Source of the DNA: Planctomycetota bacterium
GTDB lineage: Bacteria > Planctomycetota > UBA1135 > UBA2386
Length of the DNA: 5,648 bases
Assembly (NCBI GenBank): GCA_003235605.1
Contig: QJVU01000226.1
Coordinates: 1-5,648, forward strand
Direction: 5' to 3'
The translations under genes and the position numbers were made by a program. Shown here one piece after another: positions 1-5,648 of this stretch. Position 1 is the stretch's first letter, and the number at the start of each line of letters is the position of its first letter. Below the pieces are notes generated by a model. That model did not search any database. It had not been told where the DNA came from and saw only the letters and a program-made list of their open reading frames with translations.

Positions 1-1843
1 CGTAGGCGATGAAGACAGCCAGCTTCAGCTCCTTGGAGAAGCCATAGGTGTGCAGGCCGACCTCCAGCAGGTTCACGTGGAACCACGAGAACAGCACCAC
101 GGCTCCGAGGAGAGGAGTCACCAGGCAGATCCCGAACTCCCGCAAGTAGCCACCCAGGCGCGCATGGAGGATGGCAATCTGCGCCAGGACGATCAGCAAG
201 GCACCGTTCTCCTTGGGATCCCAGCCCCAGAACCGCCCCCAGCTGTCGTTGGCCCAGATCCCGCCGAGGATCGTGCCGAGGGTGGAGAACACCAAGCCGA
301 AGCAGATGGTGCCGTAGGTCATCCTGGAGACCGCCTTGTAGAACGCCCGGTCGCCGCGTCGGATGCCGAACAGCTTGCTCAAGAGATAGACGGAGCCGAT
401 GCCTGCCGCCAGGAGGCTGGCGGCGTAGCCGATGTTGATCGTGGTGACGTGGGTGGAGAGCCAGAAATTGGTGTCCAGCACCGCGAGCAGCGGCGCCATG
501 GTGTCGCGCTTCTCGAGCCCTTCGAAGCCCATTGCCAGAAACAAACCGACCGCTCCAAGCAGTGCAGCCACAGGTTGGGCAACCCGTGCGCGGTTGATCC
601 ACTCGATGATCAGCGCGACCAGGACCGCAACCGCGGTGATGAACAGGAAGGTCTCGTACAGGTTGGATACCGGTGGCCGGCCGCGCAGGATGCACCGGAT
701 CACGATGCCGGTGACCAACATGCCAAAGGGGACCAGCGTCGCGACCCAGGTGGCCCGGTAGAGGAGCAGGCTCCTTGGGCTCAGCCATTGGAAGGCGCAC
801 AACAGGAAGCTGAGACTGAACAGGATGAGGCCCCAGTAGAAGTAGTCGGCACGGTAGAACGAGACCTCCATGGGGATCTTCGCCCACTCGCCGCGCGCTT
901 CCGCCAGCTTCCGGATGCTGTCGTGGAACCTGCGGAACTCGAAGGCAAAGGCCCCGGGCTGGTCCAGGAGCGCCACCAGCCGCTCCCAGGGCTCGAGCAG
1001 GGCGATCTTCTCCGGCGCCGCCTTGCGCATGTCGACGACCTGGGAGGTAAGCATCGCGGGAGACAGCCAGGTCCTGCCCGTACCCTGGAACGGCACCTGT
1101 TCGAAGGCCTCGTCCGGCGCCGGAGGCATGTAGGCGAGCGTGTGGGCCAGCCGCCCCAGACGCTCCACGCTCAGGCGGTAGTCCGCCGGCAGCTCCGGCA
1201 TCTTCGCCAGGAGCTGAGAGAAGCGCACCGTCTCCTCGCCCGGGAACAGCTTCTTCAGCGCCTCCTGCTTCGTCGGGTAGCGAGCGCGGGCAAAGTCCAG
1301 GAAGTGGGTCAGCTGCTGGAAGCTCTCGTAGTTACCCCAAAGGTCCAGGATCTGCTCCTGGACGGAGGTCAGCCGCACCTGGCGCTGCTTGAGGTGGTGG
1401 GACTCCGCAGCCTTCTCCCGAAGGCGATCTTCGGCCCTGGCGAGGAACTCGTACGAGTAATAGTGCAGACCCCGCTTCTCCTTCTCACGCGGCAGGCCAA
1501 GGGCATCCAGGACCTCCCAGTTGTCCTCGATCCGAAAGATCTTGTAGCGGCCGGCCTGCTCCGGATAGAAGAGACAGTCCAAGAACCACTCGGTGGGTGT
1601 CTGCTTGCCCGCCGGGTTCTTGAAGCGCAGGGTGCGCTTGCCGTGGATGGGCAGCATCGTGAACTGCGCCTGGGTGCTGAGTGGCTTGACCCGGCCGCCG
1701 TCCTGGACCGGAAAGGTCCGCGCCAGTTCCACGACTTCCTTGGGCCAGGTGTGGTCGGGGCCGTCGGGCTCCGCTGGTCGTTCGCCGCATGAGACCAGCG
1801 CCAGCAGCGCAAGGTACGGCAGCATCCGGCTCGATAGCATCAT
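1..1843 (-). CDS. ccsA: Cytochrome c biogenesis protein CcsA (CcsB/ResC type), long N-terminal domain, 3' end beyond window
   Basis: This is the heme-handling half of the System II cytochrome c synthetase, an integral membrane protein that works with ResB to deliver and ligate heme to apocytochrome c outside the membrane. 614 codons are visible and the gene continues past position 1. The N-terminus is a lipoprotein-type signal (hydrophobic residues 7-18, lipobox L16-V-S-C19). About 300 soluble residues follow, including F44-T57 with the PVQDGGRVKP motif that I associate with long CcsA forms. Membrane segments begin near 335, 362, 398, 421 and 467, and several more follow. CcsA hallmarks are PPVSNLYE (390-397), the WWD motif W535-W541 followed by DPKEN (542-546), a periplasmic-type His465 before it, His560 after it in a membrane segment, and His598 in GLHTYG. 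The start at 1843 is chosen because its ATG overlaps the resB stop as ATGA and has AAGGGGG 6 nt upstream. The family call is secure. The lipid anchor is inferred. Confidence 0.95.
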   Translation of the reverse strand, partial: MMLSSRMLPYLALLALVSCGERPAEPDGPDHTWPKEVVELARTFPVQDGGRVKPLSTQAQFTMLPIHGKRTLRFKNPAGKQTPTEWFLDCLFYPEQAGRYKIFRIEDNWEVLDALGLPREKEKRGLHYYSYEFLARAEDRLREKAAESHHLKQRQVRLTSVQEQILDLWGNYESFQQLTHFLDFARARYPTKQEALKKLFPGEETVRFSQLLAKMPELPADYRLSVERLGRLAHTLAYMPPAPDEAFEQVPFQGTGRTWLSPAMLTSQVVDMRKAAPEKIALLEPWERLVALLDQPGAFAFEFRRFHDSIRKLAEARGEWAKIPMEVSFYRADYFYWGLILFSLSFLLCAFQWLSPRSLLLYRATWVATLVPFGMLVTGIVIRCILRGRPPVSNLYETFLFITAVAVLVALIIEWINRARVAQPVAALLGAVGLFLAMGFEGLEKRDTMAPLLAVLDTNFWLSTHVTTINIGYAASLLAAGIGSVYLLSKLFGIRRGDRAFYKAVSRMTYGTICFGLVFSTLGTILGGIWANDSWGRFWGWDPKENGALLIVLAQIAILHARLGGYLREFGICLVTPLLGAVVLFSWFHVNLLEVGLHTYGFSKELKLAVFIAY

Positions 1844-3051
1844 CTCATTCCCCCTTCGGCCCGACACCTCACAATGTAGCGGAACAGCTTCATGCCGAAG
1901 TGAAACACCATGCCGATCAGGATAACGAGACAGGACCACAGCGGCCATTGATCAGCAGGGTTACGGACCACCTCGAACTGCGAGAAGAGCTTGCGCGGGT
2001 CTGCAACGCCTTGAGGTCCCCAACTGGCCTGGAAGAGTGTGTAGCCCTTGCGCCGCAAGGGCTCGTTCATGCTGATCGTGACGTCCTGTTCGGTGCCCGA
2101 CTCGATCTTGGTCACGTTGCTGCTGAACTCGCTCGGGGTGTTCGTGCCGGGATGGTCCAGCTTGGTGAACCTGTTGAGGCGGATGGTGAACGGCAACGGG
2201 TAGGACCGGTGCCGCAGGCTCAGCATCCAGTCCTTGCCAGCTGACCGGAACGTCATCGGCAGCTCCTCCAGCGAACCTCCCCACAGTAAGCCGGGCTGTT
2301 CCCTGCCGGTGGCCTTGTCCACAACCTGAATGTAGGCACCGGCAAGGTTGTTCTCCGCCTTCTTGTCCGAGGGCAGCGGCCTCAGATAGAAGCCATCCAC
2401 ACCAACCCCTTTCCGCGCCGGTGCCGGCCTGGCGTTTGGGAGGAAGCGCAGCACGGCCAAGTCGAACGGCAGGTTCTTGGAACCGAAGGTCGCCTTGCCC
2501 TTTGGGTCCAGGTCCACGAACTGCTCGCCGGGGATGATGTGCTCCCGCATGCGACCCTCCTCCAGCAGTTCTCCCACCACGATGTCCCACTCGAAGAAGT
2601 CGACGAACTCGTCGTGCTGCTGTTGCTCGCGAAGGGTCAGGTATCCCCGGTCGGCGCAGAGGTACTCCACCAAGCCTGCCGACAGCATCCACAGAATGCC
2701 CAGGTGAACAATGATGACCCCCACGGTGGCCACCTTCTTTCGGATGCGGATCAACCCGCCACAGATCAGGTTGATCGCCAGGACTGCCAGCACCAGGATG
2801 GTCCCGGGCCAGTAGAAAGTCGCCCCGCCCAGCAGACGCGCCTCGAAGAACAGGGAGCTGAAGTAGCGCTTCTGCACGTCATAGAGGCTCATGTGCGTCT
2901 GGTCGAAGGTTCCCTTCCAGGTCAACACCGCCAGGTACACCAGCAGGATGATGGTCAGGGCAAAGGACGACAGGCCGTCGAACAGGGCCTTGCCGATCCG
3001 CGCCGCGGTCCAAGGAGTGTCCATCTGGGTCTGCGTTTTCGTCTCCGTCAT
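1840..3051 (-). CDS. resB: Cytochrome c biogenesis protein ResB (Ccs1 family)
   Basis: This 403-residue membrane protein is the partner of CcsA in System II cytochrome c maturation. It is thought to bind apocytochrome and contribute one transmembrane heme-ligand histidine. Four membrane segments are visible, near residues 26-45, 81-100, 107-128 and 369-390, with about 240 residues of extracytoplasmic domain between the third and fourth, as is usual for ResB. The motif HLGIL at 116-120 in the third segment supplies the expected membrane histidine, His116. The C-terminal half carries family motifs: PFTIRLNRF (287-295), the SEFSSNV stretch (307-313) and MNEPLRRKGYTLFQASWGPQ (328-347). The open frame extends upstream to 3873, but that part is antiparallel-free shadow coding over the neighbouring gene in another frame. 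The ATG at 3051 is chosen because it overlaps the upstream TGA as ATGA, has GAGG 8 nt upstream, and starts a normal cytoplasmic leader. It overlaps ccsA by 4 nt downstream, so the two are separate proteins here, not a fused CcsBA. Confidence 0.95.
   Translation of the reverse strand: MTETKTQTQMDTPWTAARIGKALFDGLSSFALTIILLVYLAVLTWKGTFDQTHMSLYDVQKRYFSSLFFEARLLGGATFYWPGTILVLAVLAINLICGGLIRIRKKVATVGVIIVHLGILWMLSAGLVEYLCADRGYLTLREQQQHDEFVDFFEWDIVVGELLEEGRMREHIIPGEQFVDLDPKGKATFGSKNLPFDLAVLRFLPNARPAPARKGVGVDGFYLRPLPSDKKAENNLAGAYIQVVDKATGREQPGLLWGGSLEELPMTFRSAGKDWMLSLRHRSYPLPFTIRLNRFTKLDHPGTNTPSEFSSNVTKIESGTEQDVTISMNEPLRRKGYTLFQASWGPQGVADPRKLFSQFEVVRNPADQWPLWSCLVILIGMVFHFGMKLFRYIVRCRAEGGMR
1850..1856 (-). 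promoter_or_regulatory. Ribosome-binding site of ccsA
   Basis: AAGGGGG on the minus strand, inside the last codons of resB, lies 6 nt before the ATG at 1843. It decides between the three nearby ATG triplets: those at 1843 and 1840 are in the ccsA frame, while the one at 1848 is in the resB frame. Confidence 0.6.
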
Positions 3052-4196
3052 GACTGCAGCCTCAGGGACTCGCAGAACTTCAAGAATTCGTTCTTCGCCG
3101 CGCGCATGTCCTCGGGGCCGCCCACCATCTTGATGAACAGCGTCACGTCGGACAATGGGCACACCACGCCGAACAGCGTCCCCTTCTCGAGCGCGGGTCC
3201 GCCCATGCCCTGATAGCTGCCATCCTCCTCCAGGAGCGGGGCCGCTTCCCCGAGGACCTGGATGCGCGGCAGCCGGTCCACGTCCTGGGCCGACAGCGGC
3301 GGCTTCTCCATCTCCCTGCGCCAACGGTTGATGTTGTCGATGACGCCGCCCGCGGTGCCGCCCAGGGCGATCACCCAGCACTCGGCGCCGGGCTGGCTGT
3401 CCGCCTTGGGGGGGACCTTGAACGTGACGATCCGCATGGATGAGCCCGACGCCTGCTGCCACCCACTGGGAACATCCCACCGGAGCCTGTCGCGATCGAA
3501 GCCACTCCTGGGTGGATGGGAACCCGAGCCCCCGCCGAGGGCGGACATGTCGATCCGCAGGGAGTCGGCGAACTTCTCGAAGCCCGCCCGTGCCGCATCC
3601 ACCGCTGCCTCGGGACCGATCATCTTCACGGAGACCGCAAACGCCGGGAACTGCACGTAGAGGGCGTGCAACTTGTAGCCAGCTTTGGTAGTCCCGCCCA
3701 TGCCGCCGGTGAAGGTACCGGCGCACTCCACCTGCACCCCTTCCCGGCCCAGCACCTTGCGGCGGGGAAGCGCCTCGAGTTCCTGCGGGGTGTACGCCGC
3801 GAGGCCCATCTGCTCGCGCCAGCGCTTCACGTTGGCCGCCAGGCCGCCGCCGGTCAGCGTCGACACGTAGCAATCCACCTCACCCACCCTCAGGTTCACG
3901 TCGCGCAGGGGCCGGGGCGGCTGCTGCTCCCAGCCGGCGGGCACTTCGAACTTGAACTCCGGCTTGAAGGCATGCCCCGGAGCGTCCGCCGGATCCCGGC
4001 CGGAGAAACCGAGACGCTGCCAGGTGGGTACGTTCAGCTGCTCACCCCGCAGGGGTACGACCCGGGTCTGCTGGATCTCGTACGTCCGGTCGCCACTGCG
4101 GTCGCCACATCCGGCGGCCAGCAGCGGCAGCAGCGCCAGCAGCGCCAGGAGCAGCGGGGGTGGGTAGCGGTGGCCAGGGGTCTGGAGGTGTTTCAT
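3048..4196 (-). CDS. Putative lipoprotein with two tandem homologous domains, located directly upstream of resB
   Basis: I do not recognise a named family. The 382-residue product begins with a signal peptide: basic and polar start, Leu-rich core 15-26, then AAGC with Cys30 as the probable lipidated residue (alanine at -3 is a tolerated lipobox variant). The mature part contains two copies of one domain, residues about 80-216 and 238-380, joined by a Gly/Ser/Pro linker. Matching motifs are VPAGW (85-89) with VPSGW (242-246), NVKRWREQM (122-130) with NINRWRREM (288-296), LPRRKVLG (143-150) with LPRIQVLG (309-316), GGMGG with QGMGG, and a C-terminal helix ending FEKFADSLR and FLKFCESLR. The VPxGW opening and C-terminal helix recall the small PsbP/DcrB/Mog1-like fold, which is only a guess. 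There is no CXXC or CXXCH, so it is neither a thioredoxin-like protein nor a cytochrome c. The stop overlaps the resB start, so a role in cytochrome maturation or respiration is inferred from context. An in-frame TTG at 4238 is an alternative start. Confidence 0.85.
   Translation of the reverse strand: MKHLQTPGHRYPPPLLLALLALLPLLAAGCGDRSGDRTYEIQQTRVVPLRGEQLNVPTWQRLGFSGRDPADAPGHAFKPEFKFEVPAGWEQQPPRPLRDVNLRVGEVDCYVSTLTGGGLAANVKRWREQMGLAAYTPQELEALPRRKVLGREGVQVECAGTFTGGMGGTTKAGYKLHALYVQFPAFAVSVKMIGPEAAVDAARAGFEKFADSLRIDMSALGGGSGSHPPRSGFDRDRLRWDVPSGWQQASGSSMRIVTFKVPPKADSQPGAECWVIALGGTAGGVIDNINRWRREMEKPPLSAQDVDRLPRIQVLGEAAPLLEEDGSYQGMGGPALEKGTLFGVVCPLSDVTLFIKMVGGPEDMRAAKNEFLKFCESLRLQS
3057..3959 (-). 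repeat. Internal domain duplication in the resB-linked lipoprotein (two copies of about 140 codons)
   Basis: The two halves, about 3549-3959 (first) and 3057-3485 (second), encode the same domain. They share in the same order VPxGW, NxxRWRxxM, LPRxxVLG, xGMGG, a KMxG stretch and an FxKFxxSLR helix. A cysteine falls at the matching place in each (Cys109 and Cys273). The DNA copies have diverged, so the duplication is old and seen only at protein level. Confidence 0.85.
3060..3063 (-). promoter_or_regulatory. Ribosome-binding site of resB
   Basis: GAGG on the minus strand, inside the last codons of the lipoprotein gene, lies 8 nt before the ATG at 3051. It supports the short ResB start over the much longer upstream extension of the same open frame. 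Confidence 0.5.
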
Positions 4197-4285
4197 GGGT
4201 TGGGGCCCGAGGCACAGGTGCCATGCATGATGTCGCAACGTCGCGCGCCACCTTGGGATTGCACGTTCGAACTCGGATTCCGGCC
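4197..4285 (-). other. Intergenic gap between the polyprenyl synthase and the lipoprotein
   Basis: This is the only gap of any size in the window. I see no convincing -35/-10 pair and no hairpin followed by a T-run. A short GTTCGAAC palindrome lies at 4265-4272, and a GGCAC/GTGCC inverted repeat with a 2-nt centre lies at 4211-4222, which is too tight for a good terminator. AAGGTGG (4248-4254) looks like a ribosome-binding site and would serve the TTG at 4238, not the ATG at 4196. The gap could hold a promoter for the lipoprotein-resB-ccsA unit, but the sequence does not show one clearly. Confidence 0.5.
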
Positions 4286-5314
4286 TCAGAATCTACGGTC
4301 TACGACGTAGTCCGCCACCCGGGTCATGGCTTCCCGGGCACTGCTCGGGGGCAGGTCCTCGAGGGCCTCCCGGGCCTCCGTCACGAAACGTCGCGCCTGG
4401 GCGAGGGACCAGCTGACGGCCTCGTTCACGTCGAACTCCCGTTGCAGCAGCTCCCGGAGGCTGCCGTGGGTGCCACCGTTGCCCCCGGCCCCAGCGCTGC
4501 CGGTGCCCCCGCTGCCAGTGCCATTGGTCATCAGCGCCACCAACCGGCGGCCGCTGTCGCCGCCGCGGCGTTTCAGGTAGAGCAGGGGCAGGGTCAGCTT
4601 GCCGGTGGTCAGGTCCGTGCCCAGGGACTTGCCCACGACGGCCTCTTCCCCGCAGAGGTCGAGGCAGTCGTCGACGATCTGGAACGCCATGCCCAGGCGG
4701 TAGCCGAACTCCCACATCGTGTCGCTCAAGGTGGGTTCGGCAGCGGCATAGTGAACGCCCAGCTTGCAGGCGGCGGCGTAGAGGCTGGCGGTCTTGTCCC
4801 CGATGACGCGGTAGTAGTGCTCCTCGGTCCAGTCGGCGGCGAGGCGATGGAGGCTCTGCGTGATCTCCCCCTGGCAGATCACCCGGGTGACGTCCGAGAG
4901 CAGGCGAGAACAGGTCAGATCCTTCAGCCGCAGGGACATCTGGAAGGCCAGCGCATAGATGTAGTCGCCGAGGAGAACCGGTACCTCGTTGCCGTGCAGG
5001 CGGTTCACGGTGAGGGACTGCCGCCGCACCTGGGCGTCGTCGAGGACGTCATCGTGGACCAGCGTGGCCATGTGGATCAGCTCGACCACCTTGGCGCACG
5101 TGAAGTGGGCTGGGCCGGGCTCCTCGAACAGGCGTCCCGCAAGGAACACCAGCGCCGGCCGCAGCTGCTTGCCCCGGTAACGGGAGACATGATCGATCAG
5201 CGGCCGGAGCTCTTCCGATGCAGGCAGCAGATCCCGGTGCAGTTCACGGTTCATCCGCTCCAGATCCCGGTGGACCGGCGCCAGGAGACCTTGCAGTGGT
5301 GCGGTGGTTGCCAC
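4286..5314 (-). CDS. Polyprenyl diphosphate synthase (trans-isoprenyl, long-chain type)
   Basis: This 342-residue protein should elongate an allylic diphosphate with successive isopentenyl diphosphates to give the side chain of a respiratory quinone (octaprenyl/heptaprenyl synthase type) in the cytoplasm. Visible family motifs in order are GKQLRP (48-53), the first Asp-rich motif D88-D-V-L-D92 followed by R97-R98, GDYIYALAFQ (116-125), GDK (172-174), the second Asp-rich motif D215-D-C-L-D219 preceded by FQ, and K229/GTD/TTGK (to 239). All catalytic aspartates are present. The residues four and five places before the first motif are Thr84 and Ala83. Small residues there fit the long-chain group (MATLVHDD is close to E. 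coli IspB), although exact chain length cannot be read. Residues 264-284 form an unusual Gly/Ser/Thr-rich loop. The start is GTG at 5314, 3 nt after the tatA stop and without a clear Shine-Dalgarno sequence. ATG at 5254 is possible but would remove the first helix that family members have. Confidence 0.93.
   Translation of the reverse strand: MATTAPLQGLLAPVHRDLERMNRELHRDLLPASEELRPLIDHVSRYRGKQLRPALVFLAGRLFEEPGPAHFTCAKVVELIHMATLVHDDVLDDAQVRRQSLTVNRLHGNEVPVLLGDYIYALAFQMSLRLKDLTCSRLLSDVTRVICQGEITQSLHRLAADWTEEHYYRVIGDKTASLYAAACKLGVHYAAAEPTLSDTMWEFGYRLGMAFQIVDDCLDLCGEEAVVGKSLGTDLTTGKLTLPLLYLKRRGGDSGRRLVALMTNGTGSGGTGSAGAGGNGGTHGSLRELLQREFDVNEAVSWSLAQARRFVTEAREALEDLPPSSAREAMTRVADYVVDRRF
4493..4522 (-). 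repeat. 15-nt tandem imperfect duplication in the Gly-rich loop of the prenyl synthase
   Basis: Two adjacent 15-nt units encode GTGSG and GTGSA and agree at 12 of 15 positions. Further glycine-rich codons follow to 4463. The reading frame is kept, and the catalytic motifs lie outside the repeat, so it is probably a surface-loop expansion. Confidence 0.7.
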
Positions 5315-5317
5315 GGT

Positions 5318-5614
5318 CTAGCTGTTGGCGGAACCCTGGTCAGGAGCGGGATTCTGCGACTGGCCTTGCTTCCCGGGCTGCTCCGAAGGAGGCACGGCCT
5401 GACTGGGAGGTGGTGCGGCCTGACTGGTGCCGGGACCGGACGTCACGGCACCCGAGCTGCTGTCGCCCCCTTTCAGCCCACGCTTGAACTCCACGATGCC
5501 GCTGCCCAGGGAGCGGGCCATGCCCGGTATGCGGTGGCCGAACAGGAGCAAGGCAATGAGGAGGATGACCCACATCTCCCATGGGCCCAATCCAAAAGCT
5601 AGGTACCCGATCAT
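5318..5614 (-). CDS. tatA: Sec-independent protein translocase subunit TatA
   Basis: TatA is the pore-forming or membrane-weakening subunit that exports folded twin-arginine proteins. The 98-residue product has the standard plan: a short N-terminal membrane segment (about 11-25, GPWEMWVILLIALLLFG), the FG hinge at 25-26, and an amphipathic helix beginning RIPGMARSLGSGIVEFKRGL. A Ser/Gly/Pro/Gln-rich disordered tail fills residues 50-98. The short helix and the RSLG/EFK pattern favour TatA over TatB. No tatB or tatC lies in the window. The ATG at 5614 is preceded by AAAAGG with 9-nt spacing, which supports this start. It is the first gene seen on this strand, and a weak -10-like GATAAT sits at 5641-5646 at the window edge. 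The tail contains an exact-adjacent 21-nt imperfect duplication. Confidence 0.93.
   Translation of the reverse strand: MIGYLAFGLGPWEMWVILLIALLLFGHRIPGMARSLGSGIVEFKRGLKGGDSSSGAVTSGPGTSQAAPPPSQAVPPSEQPGKQGQSQNPAPDQGSANS
5387..5428 (-). repeat. 21-nt tandem imperfect duplication in the tatA tail
   Basis: Two adjacent 21-nt units (5408-5428 then 5387-5407 in reading order) agree at 17 of 21 positions and share an identical 12-nt core, CGGCCTGACTGG on the plus strand. They encode TSQAAPP and PSQAVPP. This looks like a small in-frame slippage event in the disordered tail of TatA and does not touch the membrane or amphipathic helices. Confidence 0.8.
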
Positions 5615-5623
5615 TCGCGCAGG

Positions 5624-5629
5624 CCTTTT
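5624..5629 (-). promoter_or_regulatory. Ribosome-binding site of tatA
   Basis: AAAAGG on the minus strand lies 9 nt before the ATG at 5614. The match is modest, but the spacing is good and the protein starts correctly from that ATG. Confidence 0.45.
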
Positions 5630-5648
5630 GTGGTCGCTGGATTATCAC

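Noticed and set aside
50..1792. 580-codon open frame on the plus strand
   Set aside because: It lies exactly antisense to ccsA, whose product has clear motifs and membrane segments. The translated frame is a Gln/Glu/Arg/Gly-rich string with no recognisable domain, as expected from the complement of a GC-rich gene.
3052..3873. 274-codon upstream extension of the resB frame
   Set aside because: It overlaps the lipoprotein gene in another frame, reads as an Arg/Gly/Pro-rich string, and the ATGA overlap with a ribosome-binding site at 3051 gives a normal ResB start.
3048..4196. Lipoprotein as a ResA/TlpA-like thioredoxin or a c-type cytochrome
   Set aside because: There is no CXXC and no CXXCH in the translated protein, and the thioredoxin WCxxC pattern is absent.
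4211..4222. GGCAC/GTGCC inverted repeat as a terminator or operator
   Set aside because: The centre is only 2 nt, so the hairpin would lose its inner pairs, and no T-run follows on either strand. Short palindromes are common at this GC content.
4265..4272. GTTCGAAC palindrome as a LexA-type operator
   Set aside because: The spacing and layout do not match the known LexA boxes (CGAAC-N4-GTTCG or GTTC-N7-GTTC). A lone 8-base palindrome is weak evidence.
4160..5602. 480-codon open frame on the plus strand
   Set aside because: It is antisense to the prenyl synthase and tatA, both secure calls. Its composition is low in information and no motif is visible.
5641..5647. TGATAAT as a -10 element for tatA
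   Set aside because: GATAAT matches five of six consensus bases, but the -35 region lies beyond the window edge, so it cannot be judged. It is mentioned only under tatA.

Overview
The window is GC-rich and gene-dense. All five recognisable genes lie on the minus strand, so transcription runs from the right edge to the left edge. In that order they are: tatA (twin-arginine translocase subunit), a long-chain polyprenyl diphosphate synthase, a lipoprotein with an internal domain duplication, resB, and ccsA (also called ccsB/resC), which runs off the left edge. No RNA genes, CRISPR arrays, insertion sequences, integrases or terminators are visible.

Right part (4286-5614): tatA and the prenyl synthase are separated by only 3 nt, and the synthase begins with GTG. 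An 89-nt gap (4197-4285), the only real intergenic space, follows. Left part (1-4196): the lipoprotein, resB and ccsA are joined by two successive 4-nt ATGA overlaps, so they almost certainly form one translationally coupled unit. ResB and CcsA together make the System II cytochrome c synthetase, which moves heme across the membrane and attaches it to CXXCH apocytochromes. Every histidine expected of the pair can be located (one in ResB, three in CcsA), along with the tryptophan-rich WWD motif, so the system looks intact as far as the window shows.

The shared theme is the respiratory chain. The prenyl synthase probably makes the quinone side chain, Tat exports folded redox proteins such as Rieske subunits, and ResB/CcsA mature the periplasmic c-type cytochromes. 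The lipoprotein has no name I can give. Its position, co-translated with resB, makes it a candidate accessory factor.

Organism: System II, a CcsA with a roughly 300-residue N-terminal extracytoplasmic domain, this style of ResB, lipoprotein signals (implying a diderm-like or lipoprotein-rich envelope) and high GC point most towards Planctomycetota or a related PVC-type lineage. A deltaproteobacterial-type lineage is the main alternative. This is inferred from protein style and not from any marker gene. The long open frames on the plus strand (notably 50-1792 and 4160-5602) are antisense shadows of the real genes.
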